Part shown: positions 17,401-25,839 of the stretch, one piece after another
How the letters are laid out: each line of letters opens with the position of its first letter
Position numbering within the stretch: position 1 is the first letter of the stretch
Assembly: GCA_964474655.1 (NCBI GenBank)
Contig: CAYYTU010000011.1
Coordinates: 4,886-68,885, forward strand
Source: CAYYTU01 sp964474655
GTDB taxonomy: Bacteria; Chloroflexota; Anaerolineae; B4-G1
Length of the DNA: 64,000 nucleotides
Direction of reading: 5' to 3'
Notes under the pieces: generated by a model
What the model was told of the DNA's origin: nothing
The model's database searches: none
What the model saw: the letters and a program-made list of their open reading frames with translations, nothing else
Translations under genes and position numbers: made by a program

Positions 17401-20400
17401 GTCTACCGCCGCGAGTGGGTCAACACGTTCGTCGAGAACGAGAGCGGCGGCGGGCAGTGGGAGTGGGAGACGGAGGACACGCTGGTCACCACCGATACCA
17501 TCACCACCGACGAGAACGCCGGCGGCGTGGTGACCTTCACGCCGGAGGAAGGGGGCTCGTACCGCGTCGCCGTCAGTGGGCGCGATGAGCAGCAGCGGCT
17601 AGTGCGCAGCTCGGTCTGGGTCTGGGTCAGCGGTGCGGACGATATCGCCTGGCGGCGGGAGAACAACGACCGCATCACGCTCATCAGCGACAAATCGACC
17701 TACGTGCCGGGTGAGACGGCCGAGATCCTGATCCCCAGCCCCTTCCAGGGCGAGCAGTGGGCCTGGATCACGGTCGAGCGCGGCGGGGTCTTGCAGCAGG
17801 AGGTGCGACGCCTGGAGAGCAACTCCGCGGTCTATCGTCTGCCGCTGACGGCCGAGCACGCGCCCAACGTCTTCGTCTCGGTCGTGATCGTCAAGGGGCC
17901 GGACGCGAACGAGCCGGTGGCGACGCATCGGGTGGGCTACATCCCCCTGACGGTCGAGCCGGTGGAGCAGACGCTCGACATCAGCATCTCCCCCAGCGTG
18001 GAGCGGGCCGAGCCGGGCGACACCGTCACCTTCGACGTCGAGGCCCGCGATGCCAGCGGCGATCCGGTGCACGCCGGCTTCTCGCTCGACCTGGTGGACA
18101 AGGCCGTGCTCAGCCTGAAGCCGCGCGAGCAGGATGCCATCCTGCAGGCATTCTACGGGCGGCGCGGCAACGGCGTTTCGACCGGCAGCGGGTTGGTCAT
18201 CTCGATCAACCGTATCCTGCTGGAGCAGATGGAGGCGTTGGACAACATCGCGATGCGCGGCCTGGGCATCGGCGGGGGCGGCGGCGCGGAGGAAATGGCC
18301 GAGGAGGAGATGCCCGCGAGGGCCCCAGCCGAGGATCGCGCACAAGATGGAGCCAGCGCCGAGTCCGACATCGAGCTGCGGGAGCGGTTCGAGGACACCG
18401 CCTTCTGGGACGCCACCGTGGTCACCGATCGGAGCGGAGAGGCCAGCGTCGAGATCGAGCTGCCGGATAACCTCACCACCTGGGTCTTCCGCGCCGTCGG
18501 CGTGACGGCGGATACGAGACTCGGCGAGGAGACAGCGGAGCTGCTGACCACCAAGCCGCTTCTGGTGCGGCCCGCGACGCCGCGCTTCTTCGTAGTCGGC
18601 GATCGGGCCCAGCTGGCGGCCCTGGTCAGCAACAACACGGGCCAGCAGCAGGAGGTCGAGGTCACGCTGCAGGCCGAGGGACTGACGCTGGAGGATTCGG
18701 CGGCGCAGACGGTCTCCCTCGACGACGGCGCCGAGGCGAAGGTCACCTGGTGGGTCGAGGTCGAGGATGTGCCCTACGCCGACGTGGTGATGAGCGCCGA
18801 GGCCGGCGCGTACAGCGACGCTGCCCGCCCACGCCTGACGACCGGCCCCGATGGGACGCTGCTGGTCCACCGCTACGTCGCGCCGGAGATCGTCGGCACC
18901 GGCGGGCAGCTGGTGGGCGAGGACAGCCGCACCGAGGTCATCGCGCTGCCGCCGAAGTACGACCAGCGGCAGGGCGAGCTCGCCGTCCAGCTCGATCCGT
19001 CGCTGGCGGCCGGTATGGTCGACGGGCTGGACTACCTGGAGCACTTCCCCTACGAGTGCACCGAGCAGATCGTCTCGCGGTTCTTGCCCAACGTGCTCAC
19101 CTACCGGGCGCTGCAGGAGCTGGGGCTTTCCGACCCCGAGCTGGAGGAGAAGTTGCCCAGCCTGATCGAGGAGAGCCTGGCCAAGCTTTACGAGCGTCAG
19201 CACAACGACGGCGGCTGGGGCTGGTGGTACAAAGGGGAAGGCGAGAGCAATCCGCACCTGACGGCCTACGTCGTCTTCGCGATGACGAAGGCCCGTGAGG
19301 CTGGCTTTGCGGTCGAGGGGAATGTCGTCGCGCGTGGCCTGGGCTATCTGCGGGGCGAGCTGGTCGCTGCCCGCGAGCTCGAATCGTACCGCGAGGCGAA
19401 CCGGCAGGCGTTCATCCTCTACGCGATGGCCGAGGCCGACGAGACCGCGCAGGCCAGCGAGTACACGGACGCCCTCTACGAGAACCGCGACAAGCTCAGC
19501 CACTACGGACGCGCCTTCCTGGCCCTGACGCTGCACCAGATTGATGAGGGGGATGATCGCATCGACACGCTCCTCTCCGATCTGCAGAACGAGGCTATCC
19601 TCAGCGCCACCGGCGCCCACTGGGAGGAGGCGAACTACGACCACTGGGCGATGAACACCGACACGCGCTCGACGGCCGTGATCCTGGACGCGCTGGCCCG
19701 GCTCGACCCGGAGAACGAGCTGATCCCCAACGTGGTGCGCTGGTTGATGGTCGCCCGCCGCGACGGGATCTGGGAGACGACGCAGGAGACGGCCTGGACG
19801 CTGATCGCCCTCACCGACTGGATGCGGGTCACCGGCGAGCTGCAGGGCGAGTATGACTACGCCGTCTGGCTCAACGAGCAGTTGCTTGAGGGCGGGCGCG
19901 TCACGCCGGAGACGGTCGACGAGCCGATCAAGACGCAGGTGGCGGTGGCGGAGCTGCTGCAGGAGACGAGCAATCGGCTCATCATCGGGCGTGGTTCCGG
20001 CGAGGGGCGGCTCTACTACACCGCGCACCTCAAGGTCTATCTGCCGGTGGCGGAGGTGGAGCCTCTGGATCGCGGGATCATCGTCTCGCGCCAGTACTGC
20101 GCCCCGGTCACCGATGGACAGGCGTCGGATGACCAGACGCCACGCTGCCAGGACGTGGACGACGTGGCGGTGGGCGACGTGGTTCAGGTGCAGCTGACCG
20201 TGATCGCGCCGCACGACCTCTACTACGTGGTGGTCGAGGATCCGCTGCCGGCCGGCGCCGAGGCCATCGATCCCACGCTGGCGACGACCAGCCTGGTGGA
20301 GCAGCAGCCTGCGCTGTTCCGGGACGAAGGCCCGCGCTCGCTCTATCGCTGGTGGTGGAACTGGTACAGCCGCAGCGAGATGCGCGACGATAAGGTGGCG

Positions 20401-20568
20401 CTCTTCGCCGACTACCTGCCCGCCGGAACCTACGAGTACACTTACACCTTCCGCGCCACCCATCCGGGCGAGTACCAGGTCATCCCCACCACGGCCCGCG
20501 AGTTCTACTTCCCGGAGGTGTTCGGGCGCGGCAGCGGGCGGTTACTCACCATCGAGCCCGGCGAGTAG
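14500..20568 (+). CDS. Alpha-2-macroglobulin family lipoprotein
   Basis: A 2022-residue extracytoplasmic lipoprotein. A signal peptide ends in the lipobox LLGAC (Cys23). A Pro/Thr linker is followed by four Ig-like (Big_5) repeats up to about residue 460, each with the pattern I-x-V-x-F-x-x-P/A-M/I-D. A macroglobulin domain begins near 686 (YTDRPIYRAGQTVYFRG). A Gly/Glu/Ala-rich bait-like stretch lies near 1255-1290, the A2M domain near 1300, and the thioester domain holds CTEQ (Cys1520, Gln1523). Such proteins trap proteases by cleavage of the bait and covalent capture through the thioester. Bacterial homologues often pair with PBP1C, which is absent here. GGAGG precedes the ATG. Confidence 0.92.
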   Translation: MRRPVLYRAVTLLALFILLLGACGPRQTATPEAVPTSTEEPSPTPPPFTPPPAGKIAPVVVQRNPERGQDLTPDGTIELVFDRAMDRASVESALRISPGIAGEIEWADDRTVRFRPSRALKRATKYEVTVDKNAKAADGETLADAYRFDFQTVGYLEVAQVVPAPDTQNVEADSTITVIFNRPVVPLTAVSDPAYEELPQPLTLEPAVEGSGEWINTSIYAFTPDEALAGGTTYTARVASGLTDTTGGVLEQDYVWSFTTQPPQVTWVSPEEDGELIAVEPTITVTFNMPIDCASAREAFNLSTTRGAVPGTFECEGDTLAFTPDERLAFDTTYSALVDAGVKSAGGGEGMQNAYEWRFTTVPLPRIVETRPYDGQQDANPHAPFEIVFNAPIDPATVMPNLEMTPPISPARVYTHFSAYDNTFRLDFGTQPSTDYQVRIGPDIADLYGNTIGQSMTVEYRTAPLDPWVQLDVPGMIGTYDANQPARLFVGYLNTERVDLSLYRITLDEFLRAAQDWWEYQPQGELVREWSVPVEAPLNESQHIPVELVEDGGTLEPGLYFVEVRAPGVEYEVWRQRKALAVSKYNVTVKRNQDELWAWVTELTTGRPVDGFDLTAYTYEGDALGTATTDDEGLARSALAGEERPSLYVVGENPFVLGGAGWEWENGIGPWEFGLEAAYGDQEYRGHLYTDRPIYRAGQTVYFRGIVRSDDDGRYSLLTELGGVRVRVYDAEGEQIYEDVHDFDDFGAFHGELTLDEDATLGQYRIEASLGSTDRMFTFNASFQVAAYRPPEFEVVVTPEAEELASEQSSRAQVDVSYFFGGPVADAEVEWRVLSTDYRFEPDQFGRYTFTDDDDPWICRWCWWQEPPQPQGILTGEDTTDDQGQVTIELPTEVMTGGQKLTVEATAYGRDGQAISGRSDVVVHQGAFYVGLAPQQQVGQVGDEMGVDAVTVDWEGQRLPDRQIDVEVYRREWVNTFVENESGGGQWEWETEDTLVTTDTITTDENAGGVVTFTPEEGGSYRVAVSGRDEQQRLVRSSVWVWVSGADDIAWRRENNDRITLISDKSTYVPGETAEILIPSPFQGEQWAWITVERGGVLQQEVRRLESNSAVYRLPLTAEHAPNVFVSVVIVKGPDANEPVATHRVGYIPLTVEPVEQTLDISISPSVERAEPGDTVTFDVEARDASGDPVHAGFSLDLVDKAVLSLKPREQDAILQAFYGRRGNGVSTGSGLVISINRILLEQMEALDNIAMRGLGIGGGGGAEEMAEEEMPARAPAEDRAQDGASAESDIELRERFEDTAFWDATVVTDRSGEASVEIELPDNLTTWVFRAVGVTADTRLGEETAELLTTKPLLVRPATPRFFVVGDRAQLAALVSNNTGQQQEVEVTLQAEGLTLEDSAAQTVSLDDGAEAKVTWWVEVEDVPYADVVMSAEAGAYSDAARPRLTTGPDGTLLVHRYVAPEIVGTGGQLVGEDSRTEVIALPPKYDQRQGELAVQLDPSLAAGMVDGLDYLEHFPYECTEQIVSRFLPNVLTYRALQELGLSDPELEEKLPSLIEESLAKLYERQHNDGGWGWWYKGEGESNPHLTAYVVFAMTKAREAGFAVEGNVVARGLGYLRGELVAARELESYREANRQAFILYAMAEADETAQASEYTDALYENRDKLSHYGRAFLALTLHQIDEGDDRIDTLLSDLQNEAILSATGAHWEEANYDHWAMNTDTRSTAVILDALARLDPENELIPNVVRWLMVARRDGIWETTQETAWTLIALTDWMRVTGELQGEYDYAVWLNEQLLEGGRVTPETVDEPIKTQVAVAELLQETSNRLIIGRGSGEGRLYYTAHLKVYLPVAEVEPLDRGIIVSRQYCAPVTDGQASDDQTPRCQDVDDVAVGDVVQVQLTVIAPHDLYYVVVEDPLPAGAEAIDPTLATTSLVEQQPALFRDEGPRSLYRWWWNWYSRSEMRDDKVALFADYLPAGTYEYTYTFRATHPGEYQVIPTTAREFYFPEVFGRGSGRLLTIEPGE

Positions 20569-20598
20569 GCGGACGACACGCCGGCAGGACGCAGATCG

Positions 20599-20632
20599 GC
20601 CCCAGGCGACGAGCGTCGCCTGGGGCTTCTTT
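20599..20632 (+). terminator. Rho-independent terminator after the macroglobulin gene
   Basis: A perfect 12-base stem GCCCCAGGCGAC (20599-20610) and its complement (20615-20626) with a 4-base loop, followed by TTCTTTT. Confidence 0.92.
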
Positions 20633-20647
20633 TGTGAAAGGGGATGT

Positions 20648-20676
20648 TTGTCGGGGAGCTGTGGTCAGGCTATAAT
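20648..20676 (+). promoter_or_regulatory. Promoter of the hydroxyacid dehydrogenase gene
   Basis: TTGTCG (20648-20653), 17 bases, and a consensus TATAAT (20671-20676), placed just after the upstream terminator. Confidence 0.75.
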
Positions 20677-20820
20677 CGCTGCCACTGGATTGACCCGAAA
20701 ACGACTTTTGGGCGTCAGTTTAACTTGTGAGCGCTGCTCGGGCCGGTCTCCCCACCGAGCCCGGGGGCGGCGTGGATGGAGCCGGACCACCGCCCCCTAA
20801 CTTACACTTCGAGGAGGCTT

Positions 20821-21789
20821 ATGACGACCATTCTGCTCAGCTTCAGACCCGGTACGCTGTCCGACGATCAGATCGCTCGCGTGAAGGACGCCGCGCCCGA
20901 CGCCAACCTCATCATCACGCGTGACCGTGATGAGATCGCGGCTGTGCTGGACGAGGTCGAGATCATCGCCGGCTGGAGCTTTCCTTACGAGTTGTTGCCG
21001 GAGGCGGACCATCTACGCTGGTTCCAGCAGTGGGCCGCCGGCGCCGATTGGCTGCTGCGTCACCCCGCGGCCGCCGAGATGGACTTCGTGCTGACCAACG
21101 CCTCGGGCGTGCATCCGATCCCCATCGCCGAGCACGTCTTCGGCCTGCTGCTGGCGTTCGCCCGCGATCTCCATCAGGCGGTGCGGGCCCAGGAGCGTCA
21201 CGCATGGGTCCACCAGAGCGAGCAGGACGATCTGTTCGAGCTCCACGGCAAACGGATGCTCCTGATCGGCGTCGGCGCCATCGGCGAGCGCATCGCCGAG
21301 GTGGGCGCGGCGCTGGGGATGGAAATCTGGGGCGTGCGGCGCGATCCCACCGTCGGCGCGGCGGGGGTGACGGCGATGTTCGGGCCCGATCGGCTGCTGG
21401 AGCTCCTGCCGGACGTGGACGTGGTGGTGCTGACGGTGCCGCTGACCGACGAGACGCGCGGGATGATCGGCGCACGGGAGCTGGAGGCGATGCGACCCGA
21501 CGCCTACCTGGTCAACATCGGGCGCGGCGGCACGGTCGATGAGGACGCGTTGGTGCGGGCGCTACGAGAGGGCCATCTCGCCGGGGCCGGGCTGGACGTC
21601 TTCGAGGAGGAGCCGCTGCCGGAGGAGTCGCCGCTGTGGGCGATGGAGCAGGTGATCGTCACCTCCCACTACGCCGGGATCACGCCACGCTACCACGAGC
21701 GCGCGCTGGTTATCTTCCTGGAGAATCTACGGCGCTACCGGGCCGGGGAACCGCTCCAAAATGTGGTGGACAAGACGCTGGGCTATTGA
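20821..21789 (+). CDS. D-isomer-specific 2-hydroxyacid dehydrogenase
   Basis: A 322-residue NAD(P)-dependent oxidoreductase. The cofactor domain shows GKRMLLIGVGAIGERIAEVGAALGMEIWGVRR (GxGxxG at about residues 145-150), the PLTDETRGMIGARELEAMRPDAYLVNIGRGGTVDEDALVRAL signature with the catalytic Arg, GLDVFEEEPLPEESPLW with the Glu, and SHYAG, where the usual catalytic His stands in TSHYAG. Substrate (glycerate, lactate, phosphoglycerate or other) cannot be assigned. The start is ATG at 20821, with GAGGAGG 4 bases upstream. It probably heads a transcript running into the DNPH1-like gene 27 bases later. Confidence 0.88.
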   Translation: MTTILLSFRPGTLSDDQIARVKDAAPDANLIITRDRDEIAAVLDEVEIIAGWSFPYELLPEADHLRWFQQWAAGADWLLRHPAAAEMDFVLTNASGVHPIPIAEHVFGLLLAFARDLHQAVRAQERHAWVHQSEQDDLFELHGKRMLLIGVGAIGERIAEVGAALGMEIWGVRRDPTVGAAGVTAMFGPDRLLELLPDVDVVVLTVPLTDETRGMIGARELEAMRPDAYLVNIGRGGTVDEDALVRALREGHLAGAGLDVFEEEPLPEESPLWAMEQVIVTSHYAGITPRYHERALVIFLENLRRYRAGEPLQNVVDKTLGY

Positions 21790-21816
21790 GATTGGAGATA
21801 ACCTGAGGGAGGCGGG

Positions 21817-22230
21817 ATGAAGATCTACTTTGCCGGTTCGATCCGCGGCGGACGCGACGACGCGGCGCTCTATGCTCAGCTCATCGCGCTGCTGGAGGAC
21901 TACGGCCAGGTGCTCACGGAGCACGTCGGCGCGGCCGAGGTGGACCAGATGGGCGAGCAGCAGCTATCCGACGCGGCGATCTACGAGCGCGATATGGATT
22001 GGCTGGCCGAGGCCGATGCCGTCGTCGCCGAGGTGACCGTGCCCAGCCACGGCGTCGGCTACGAGATCGCCCGCGCCGAAACGTGGGGCAAGCCCGTGCT
22101 CTGCCTCCATCGCCCCGGGGCGGGGCGACAGCTTTCGGCCATGCTCGCCGGTGCGCCCGCGTTGCAGTGCGAGCGTTACGAGCGCGTGGAGGATCTCCCG
22201 CCCGTGCTGGATCGGTTCTTGCATCGGTGA
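21817..22230 (+). CDS. 2'-deoxynucleoside 5'-phosphate N-hydrolase-like protein (DNPH1/Rcl family)
   Basis: A 137-residue protein resembling the DNPH1/Rcl branch of the nucleoside deoxyribosyltransferase superfamily along its full length: MKIYFAGSIRGGRDD at the N-terminus, VLTEHVG, DMDWLAEADAVVAEVT, and PSHGVGYEIARAETWGKPVLCLHRP containing the catalytic Glu. Family enzymes cleave the N-glycosidic bond of deoxynucleoside monophosphates, cleaning modified nucleotides. Its TGA overlaps the hemW start by 3 bases, suggesting coupled translation. Confidence 0.85.
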   Translation: MKIYFAGSIRGGRDDAALYAQLIALLEDYGQVLTEHVGAAEVDQMGEQQLSDAAIYERDMDWLAEADAVVAEVTVPSHGVGYEIARAETWGKPVLCLHRPGAGRQLSAMLAGAPALQCERYERVEDLPPVLDRFLHR

Positions 22231-23474
22231 GGGTGACCTTGCCCGGCGACGGCACGCCTCCAGGGCGCGTCGTGGCGCTCTACCTCCACGTCCCCTTCTG
22301 CCGCTCGCGCTGCGCCTACTGCGACTTCAACACCTACGCCGGGCTGGACGAGCTGATCGCGCCCTACGTGCCGGCGCTTGGCCGCGAGATTGCGTGCGCC
22401 GGCGCGCGGCGGGAGCGGCTGTCCGTGCCGACCATCTATCTCGGCGGCGGCACGCCCTCGCTGCTATCGCTCGACGCCCTTTCCGATGTATTCCGTGGGT
22501 TACATGCTGCGTTTGACCTCGTCCCCGAAGCGGAAATCACGCTGGAGGCCAACCCTAGCACCGTGACGCCGGGCTATTTGCGCGGCCTGCGCGAGCTTGG
22601 CGTCAACCGGCTCAGCCTGGGCGCCCAGTCGGCTCACGACGACGAGCTGCAGCTGCTGGGCCGCATACACACCTGGGCCGAGGCCGTGGAGGCGGTGAGC
22701 TGGGCGCGGGCGGCCGGCTTCGACAACCTCAATCTCGATCTGATCTTCGGCCTGCCGGAGCAGTCGGTGGCGCGCTGGCGGCAAACCTTGGAGGCGGCGT
22801 TGGCGCTGGCGCTGGAGCACCTTTCGCTCTACGGCCTGAGCGTCGAGGAGGGGACGCCGCTGGCGGAGCGGATCGCGTGCGGGACGCTGCCGGAGCCAGA
22901 CGAGAATCGCGCCGCCGCGATGTACGAGCTGGCCGAGGAGGTCCTGACCGCGGCCGGGTTCTTCCACTACGAGATCTCCAGCTGGGCCCGCGCCGACGTC
23001 GGCTCGCGGTGGTGGCCCGACGCGGACGCCGAGGCCAGCGAGGCGGTCAGCCCCTACGTCTGTCGGCACAACCTGACCTACTGGCGGAACGAGCCGTGGC
23101 TGGGTTTCGGCGCCGGGGCGCACTCCTGGCTGGGGCCCGATGGGCCTGACCTGTCCGAGGGGCGCCGCTGGGCCAATCCGGCCCATCCGCGCGAATACGT
23201 CGCCTCGTGGCGCGAAACAACTCCCTCTCGGACCGGCGAAGCGATTGATCGGCAGCTGGCGATGGGGGAGACGATGATGCTGGGGTTGCGGCTGGCGGAA
23301 GGCGTGCGATCTGAGCGGTTCGAGCGCCGATTCGGGGCGTCCTTGGAGGAGGCGTTCGGCGCGACGATGGAGGAATTGACACAGCTCAGTCTGCTGAGCT
23401 GGGATGGCGCGGTGGCCCGGCTGACGCGTCGCGGGCGCCTGCTGGGGAACCGCGTGTTCGCGCGGTTCCTGTGA
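22227..23474 (+). CDS. hemW: Radical SAM heme chaperone HemW
   Basis: A 415-residue radical SAM protein. The cluster motif is CRSRCAYC (Cys25, Cys29, Cys32), preceded by YLHVPF. LGGGTPSLL, EANPSTVTPGYLRGLRELGVNRLSLGAQS and LNLDLIFGLPEQ follow. The C-terminal part has HNLTYW, the HNxxYW heme-binding motif of HemW that separates it from coproporphyrinogen oxidase HemN. HemW inserts heme into cytochromes. The start is uncertain: GTG 22227 overlaps the previous stop in a GTGA arrangement, and GTG 22233 is the alternative. An open frame continues far upstream inside the previous gene but is not used. Confidence 0.88.
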   Translation: MRVTLPGDGTPPGRVVALYLHVPFCRSRCAYCDFNTYAGLDELIAPYVPALGREIACAGARRERLSVPTIYLGGGTPSLLSLDALSDVFRGLHAAFDLVPEAEITLEANPSTVTPGYLRGLRELGVNRLSLGAQSAHDDELQLLGRIHTWAEAVEAVSWARAAGFDNLNLDLIFGLPEQSVARWRQTLEAALALALEHLSLYGLSVEEGTPLAERIACGTLPEPDENRAAAMYELAEEVLTAAGFFHYEISSWARADVGSRWWPDADAEASEAVSPYVCRHNLTYWRNEPWLGFGAGAHSWLGPDGPDLSEGRRWANPAHPREYVASWRETTPSRTGEAIDRQLAMGETMMLGLRLAEGVRSERFERRFGASLEEAFGATMEELTQLSLLSWDGAVARLTRRGRLLGNRVFARFL

Positions 23475-24058
23475 TCGCGATGAGTGCGCTCACCGTCGGC
23501 CTGCTCGCCGATACGCACGTCCCGTACCGGATAGCACGGCTGCCCGATGCGCTGTTCGAGGCCCTGGCGGGCGTCGACGTGATCCTCCACGCCGGCGACG
23601 TCGACGATCCGGCGGCGCTGGAGCCGCTGCGGGCAATCGCGCCGGTCCACGCCGTGCGCGGCAACATCCACGTCTTCGATTTATCCGACGGCGGCGCCTC
23701 CTTGCCCCGGACCGTCGAGATGGAGCTGGCCGGCTATCGGATGGTACTCACACACGGGCATCCGGCCGGGTTGCTGGGCTTGTGGCTCAAGGGCCGGGAC
23801 GTGACCCTCCGTCTGCTGGGCTACGACGACAACGGCTACTTCAATCGCCGCGCTGCAAGCCGTCTGGCCCGTCTCCACCCCGAGGCCGACATCGTCGTCT
23901 TCGGACACTCCCATCGCGCACACGTCGGCTGGTACGATCAGACGCTGATCGTCAATCCAGGCGCAGTCTGCCCCACCCCGCGACGGCGACCGACGGTAGC
24001 GCGGATGGAGCTAGACGCAGGCAATCCGCGCGTCAGGATCATCCCGCTGGATACGTAG
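23471..24058 (+). CDS. YfcE/MJ0936-type metallophosphoesterase
   Basis: A 195-residue calcineurin-like phosphoesterase with all family motifs in order: GLLADTH, HAGDVDD, VRGNIH, THGHP and VVFGHSHRAHV. These bind two metal ions. Family members hydrolyse phosphodiesters, but the physiological substrate is usually unknown. It begins with GTG in a GTGA overlap with the hemW stop (an ATG nine bases later is possible), so it belongs to the same transcript. Confidence 0.87.
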   Translation: MIAMSALTVGLLADTHVPYRIARLPDALFEALAGVDVILHAGDVDDPAALEPLRAIAPVHAVRGNIHVFDLSDGGASLPRTVEMELAGYRMVLTHGHPAGLLGLWLKGRDVTLRLLGYDDNGYFNRRAASRLARLHPEADIVVFGHSHRAHVGWYDQTLIVNPGAVCPTPRRRPTVARMELDAGNPRVRIIPLDT

Positions 24059-24097
24059 AGGAAAGACTGCGAACGCGACTACACCTCTAAACATACC

Positions 24098-24125
24098 TTG
24101 CGGACTTCCTCGCTCTGACTATAAT
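24098..24125 (+). promoter_or_regulatory. Promoter giving a nearly leaderless mRNA
   Basis: TTGCGG (24098-24103), 16 bases, and TATAAT (24120-24125). The ATG at 24135 lies only 9 bases after the -10, so transcription would begin at or just before the start codon. No ribosome site is present. Confidence 0.65.
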
Positions 24126-24134
24126 GGCCTTACT

Positions 24135-25835
24135 ATGCGCACGCTCCGCCAATGCCTGCTGGATACATACCTCGTTCACTTGCGAACCATCGCCCGCTTC
24201 TGGGACGTGGATTTGGGAAACACACGCCAGCGGGATGTGGCCCTCGAGCTGAGCGAGGCGCTATCCAACCCCGAAGCGATCGACCGCGCCTGGCGAGACC
24301 TTCCGGATGAGGAGCGGGAGGCGTTGGAGGCGCTACTGGCAGAGGATGGACTGATGCCACGGCGTGTCTTCGCCCGCCAATGGGGGGAGATCCGCGTGAT
24401 GGGGCCCGGTCGCATGGAACGTGAGAAGCCCTGGCGGGAGCCGACCTCGCCGGCTGAGGGGCTCTGGTACAGGGGGTTCCTCTTTCGCGGCTTCGCCCAG
24501 GGGGCAGAGGGCGCTTACGAGGTCATTTTTGTGCCGCCCGAGCTGCTCAAACACCTGCCGAAGCCGGACAAGCCACCGCCCCAATTCGCTCTAGAGCCCA
24601 TCCCCGCTCCGGCTAATGTCCACGCGCCCGGGGACACCCTGCTCGATGATGCCTGCACGCTGCTGGCCTACATCCAGAACGAACATCCACGATTGACGGT
24701 GGAGGACGATTGGCCCCAGCGCCACAAAGATCGACTCCTTCAGCGCTTGCACGACGCCGATGGCGAGCGTTTCGCATTCCTGCGCCACCTGGCGCGGCGA
24801 CTTGGCTGGCTGCGGACGGATCAATCCCGCCAGCTGAGCCTGGACCCGGAGTCAGTGACCACTTGGCTTCAGCAGCCCTCGCACGAGCAGAAGCGAACGC
24901 TCTTCCGGGCCTGGCGCGATGACCCGACCTGGAACGACCTGTTCCACGTCCCGTCGCTCCGCCCAGATAACCTCGACGCCTGGCAGAACGCGCCGCTCCC
25001 GACGCGCAAAGCGCTCCTGGAGCACCTCATCGCCGCCCATCAGGCGCTCGACGAGCCACCTGGCCCCTGGTATCGCATCGCGAAATTCATCACCGCCGTC
25101 AAGGCGGTCGACCCCGATTTTCAGCGCCCCGACGGTGATTATACCACCTGGTACATCCAGGACGTAACGACCGGCGAGTACTTCTCCGGCTTCGAAAGCT
25201 GGGAGGCCATCGAGGGACGGCTCATTCGCTACCTGGTCACGAAGCCGCTGGCGTGGCTGGGTCTGGTCGAGGTCGGTTACGACGACGAGGGAGAACCGGC
25301 GGCGTTCCGACTGACCGCCGGCGGCGCCATCGCCCTGGAGCTGATCGAGCCGCCCCCCGCCCCTGCGCCGCCTCCCCTGAACCTGCGGCCCGGCTTTCTG
25401 CTGCACGTGCCGCCAGACCAGCGCTACGAACGTTTCCAGCTGGCCCGCGTCTCCCGCTGGGAGCGAACCGGCGCCCCTTTCGTCTATCGGTTGACCCCGA
25501 GCTCGTTGAAGCGAGCGCGGCGGCAGGGCATCTCGGCTGAGCGCGTGCTCGAGTTCCTGACGGAGGTGACCGAACAGCCAGTGCCTCAGTACGTCGAGGC
25601 GGCTGTGACGCGCTGGGAGGCCCGCGGGGCCGAGGCGCGGCTGGAGCAGGCGGTGATCCTCCAGCTGGCCGACGAGGATCTGATGAACGAGGTCAGCTCG
25701 TCGCCACACACGCGCTGCTTCATCCGCAAGCGTGTGGGCTCCAGAGTCGCGCTGGTGAAAGCACACGATTGGCCACGCCTCGTCGCAGCGCTGGGCCAGA
25801 TGGGATTATTATCCGACATCGTCACGCTAGGATAA
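24135..25835 (+). CDS. Helicase-associated (XPB/Ssl2 N-terminal-like) domain protein without a helicase core
   Basis: A 566-residue protein. Residues ~410-560 resemble the helicase-associated domain found at the N-terminus of bacterial XPB-type proteins (Helicase_C_3): FLLHVPPDQRYERFQLARVSRWE, then YRLTPSSLKRARRQGISAERVLEFL and a C-terminal RKRVGSRVALVKAHDWPRLVAALGQMGLL. No Walker A or DExD/H motif is present, so it cannot be a helicase by itself. The N-terminal half is helical and rich in Trp, with a possible winged-helix module (AIDRAWRDLPDEEREALEALLAEDG). A DNA-related role is inferred from the domain only. galK follows after 4 bases. Confidence 0.7.
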   Translation: MRTLRQCLLDTYLVHLRTIARFWDVDLGNTRQRDVALELSEALSNPEAIDRAWRDLPDEEREALEALLAEDGLMPRRVFARQWGEIRVMGPGRMEREKPWREPTSPAEGLWYRGFLFRGFAQGAEGAYEVIFVPPELLKHLPKPDKPPPQFALEPIPAPANVHAPGDTLLDDACTLLAYIQNEHPRLTVEDDWPQRHKDRLLQRLHDADGERFAFLRHLARRLGWLRTDQSRQLSLDPESVTTWLQQPSHEQKRTLFRAWRDDPTWNDLFHVPSLRPDNLDAWQNAPLPTRKALLEHLIAAHQALDEPPGPWYRIAKFITAVKAVDPDFQRPDGDYTTWYIQDVTTGEYFSGFESWEAIEGRLIRYLVTKPLAWLGLVEVGYDDEGEPAAFRLTAGGAIALELIEPPPAPAPPPLNLRPGFLLHVPPDQRYERFQLARVSRWERTGAPFVYRLTPSSLKRARRQGISAERVLEFLTEVTEQPVPQYVEAAVTRWEARGAEARLEQAVILQLADEDLMNEVSSSPHTRCFIRKRVGSRVALVKAHDWPRLVAALGQMGLLSDIVTLG

Positions 25836-25839
25836 GATC

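Noticed and set aside
17599..20463. A 954-codon open frame on the minus strand
   Set aside because: It lies wholly antisense to the macroglobulin gene, has no ribosome site, and is explained by the high GC content and codon bias of that gene.
22227..23474. Annotation as coproporphyrinogen III oxidase HemN
   Set aside because: The HNxxYW motif and short length are those of HemW, the heme chaperone.
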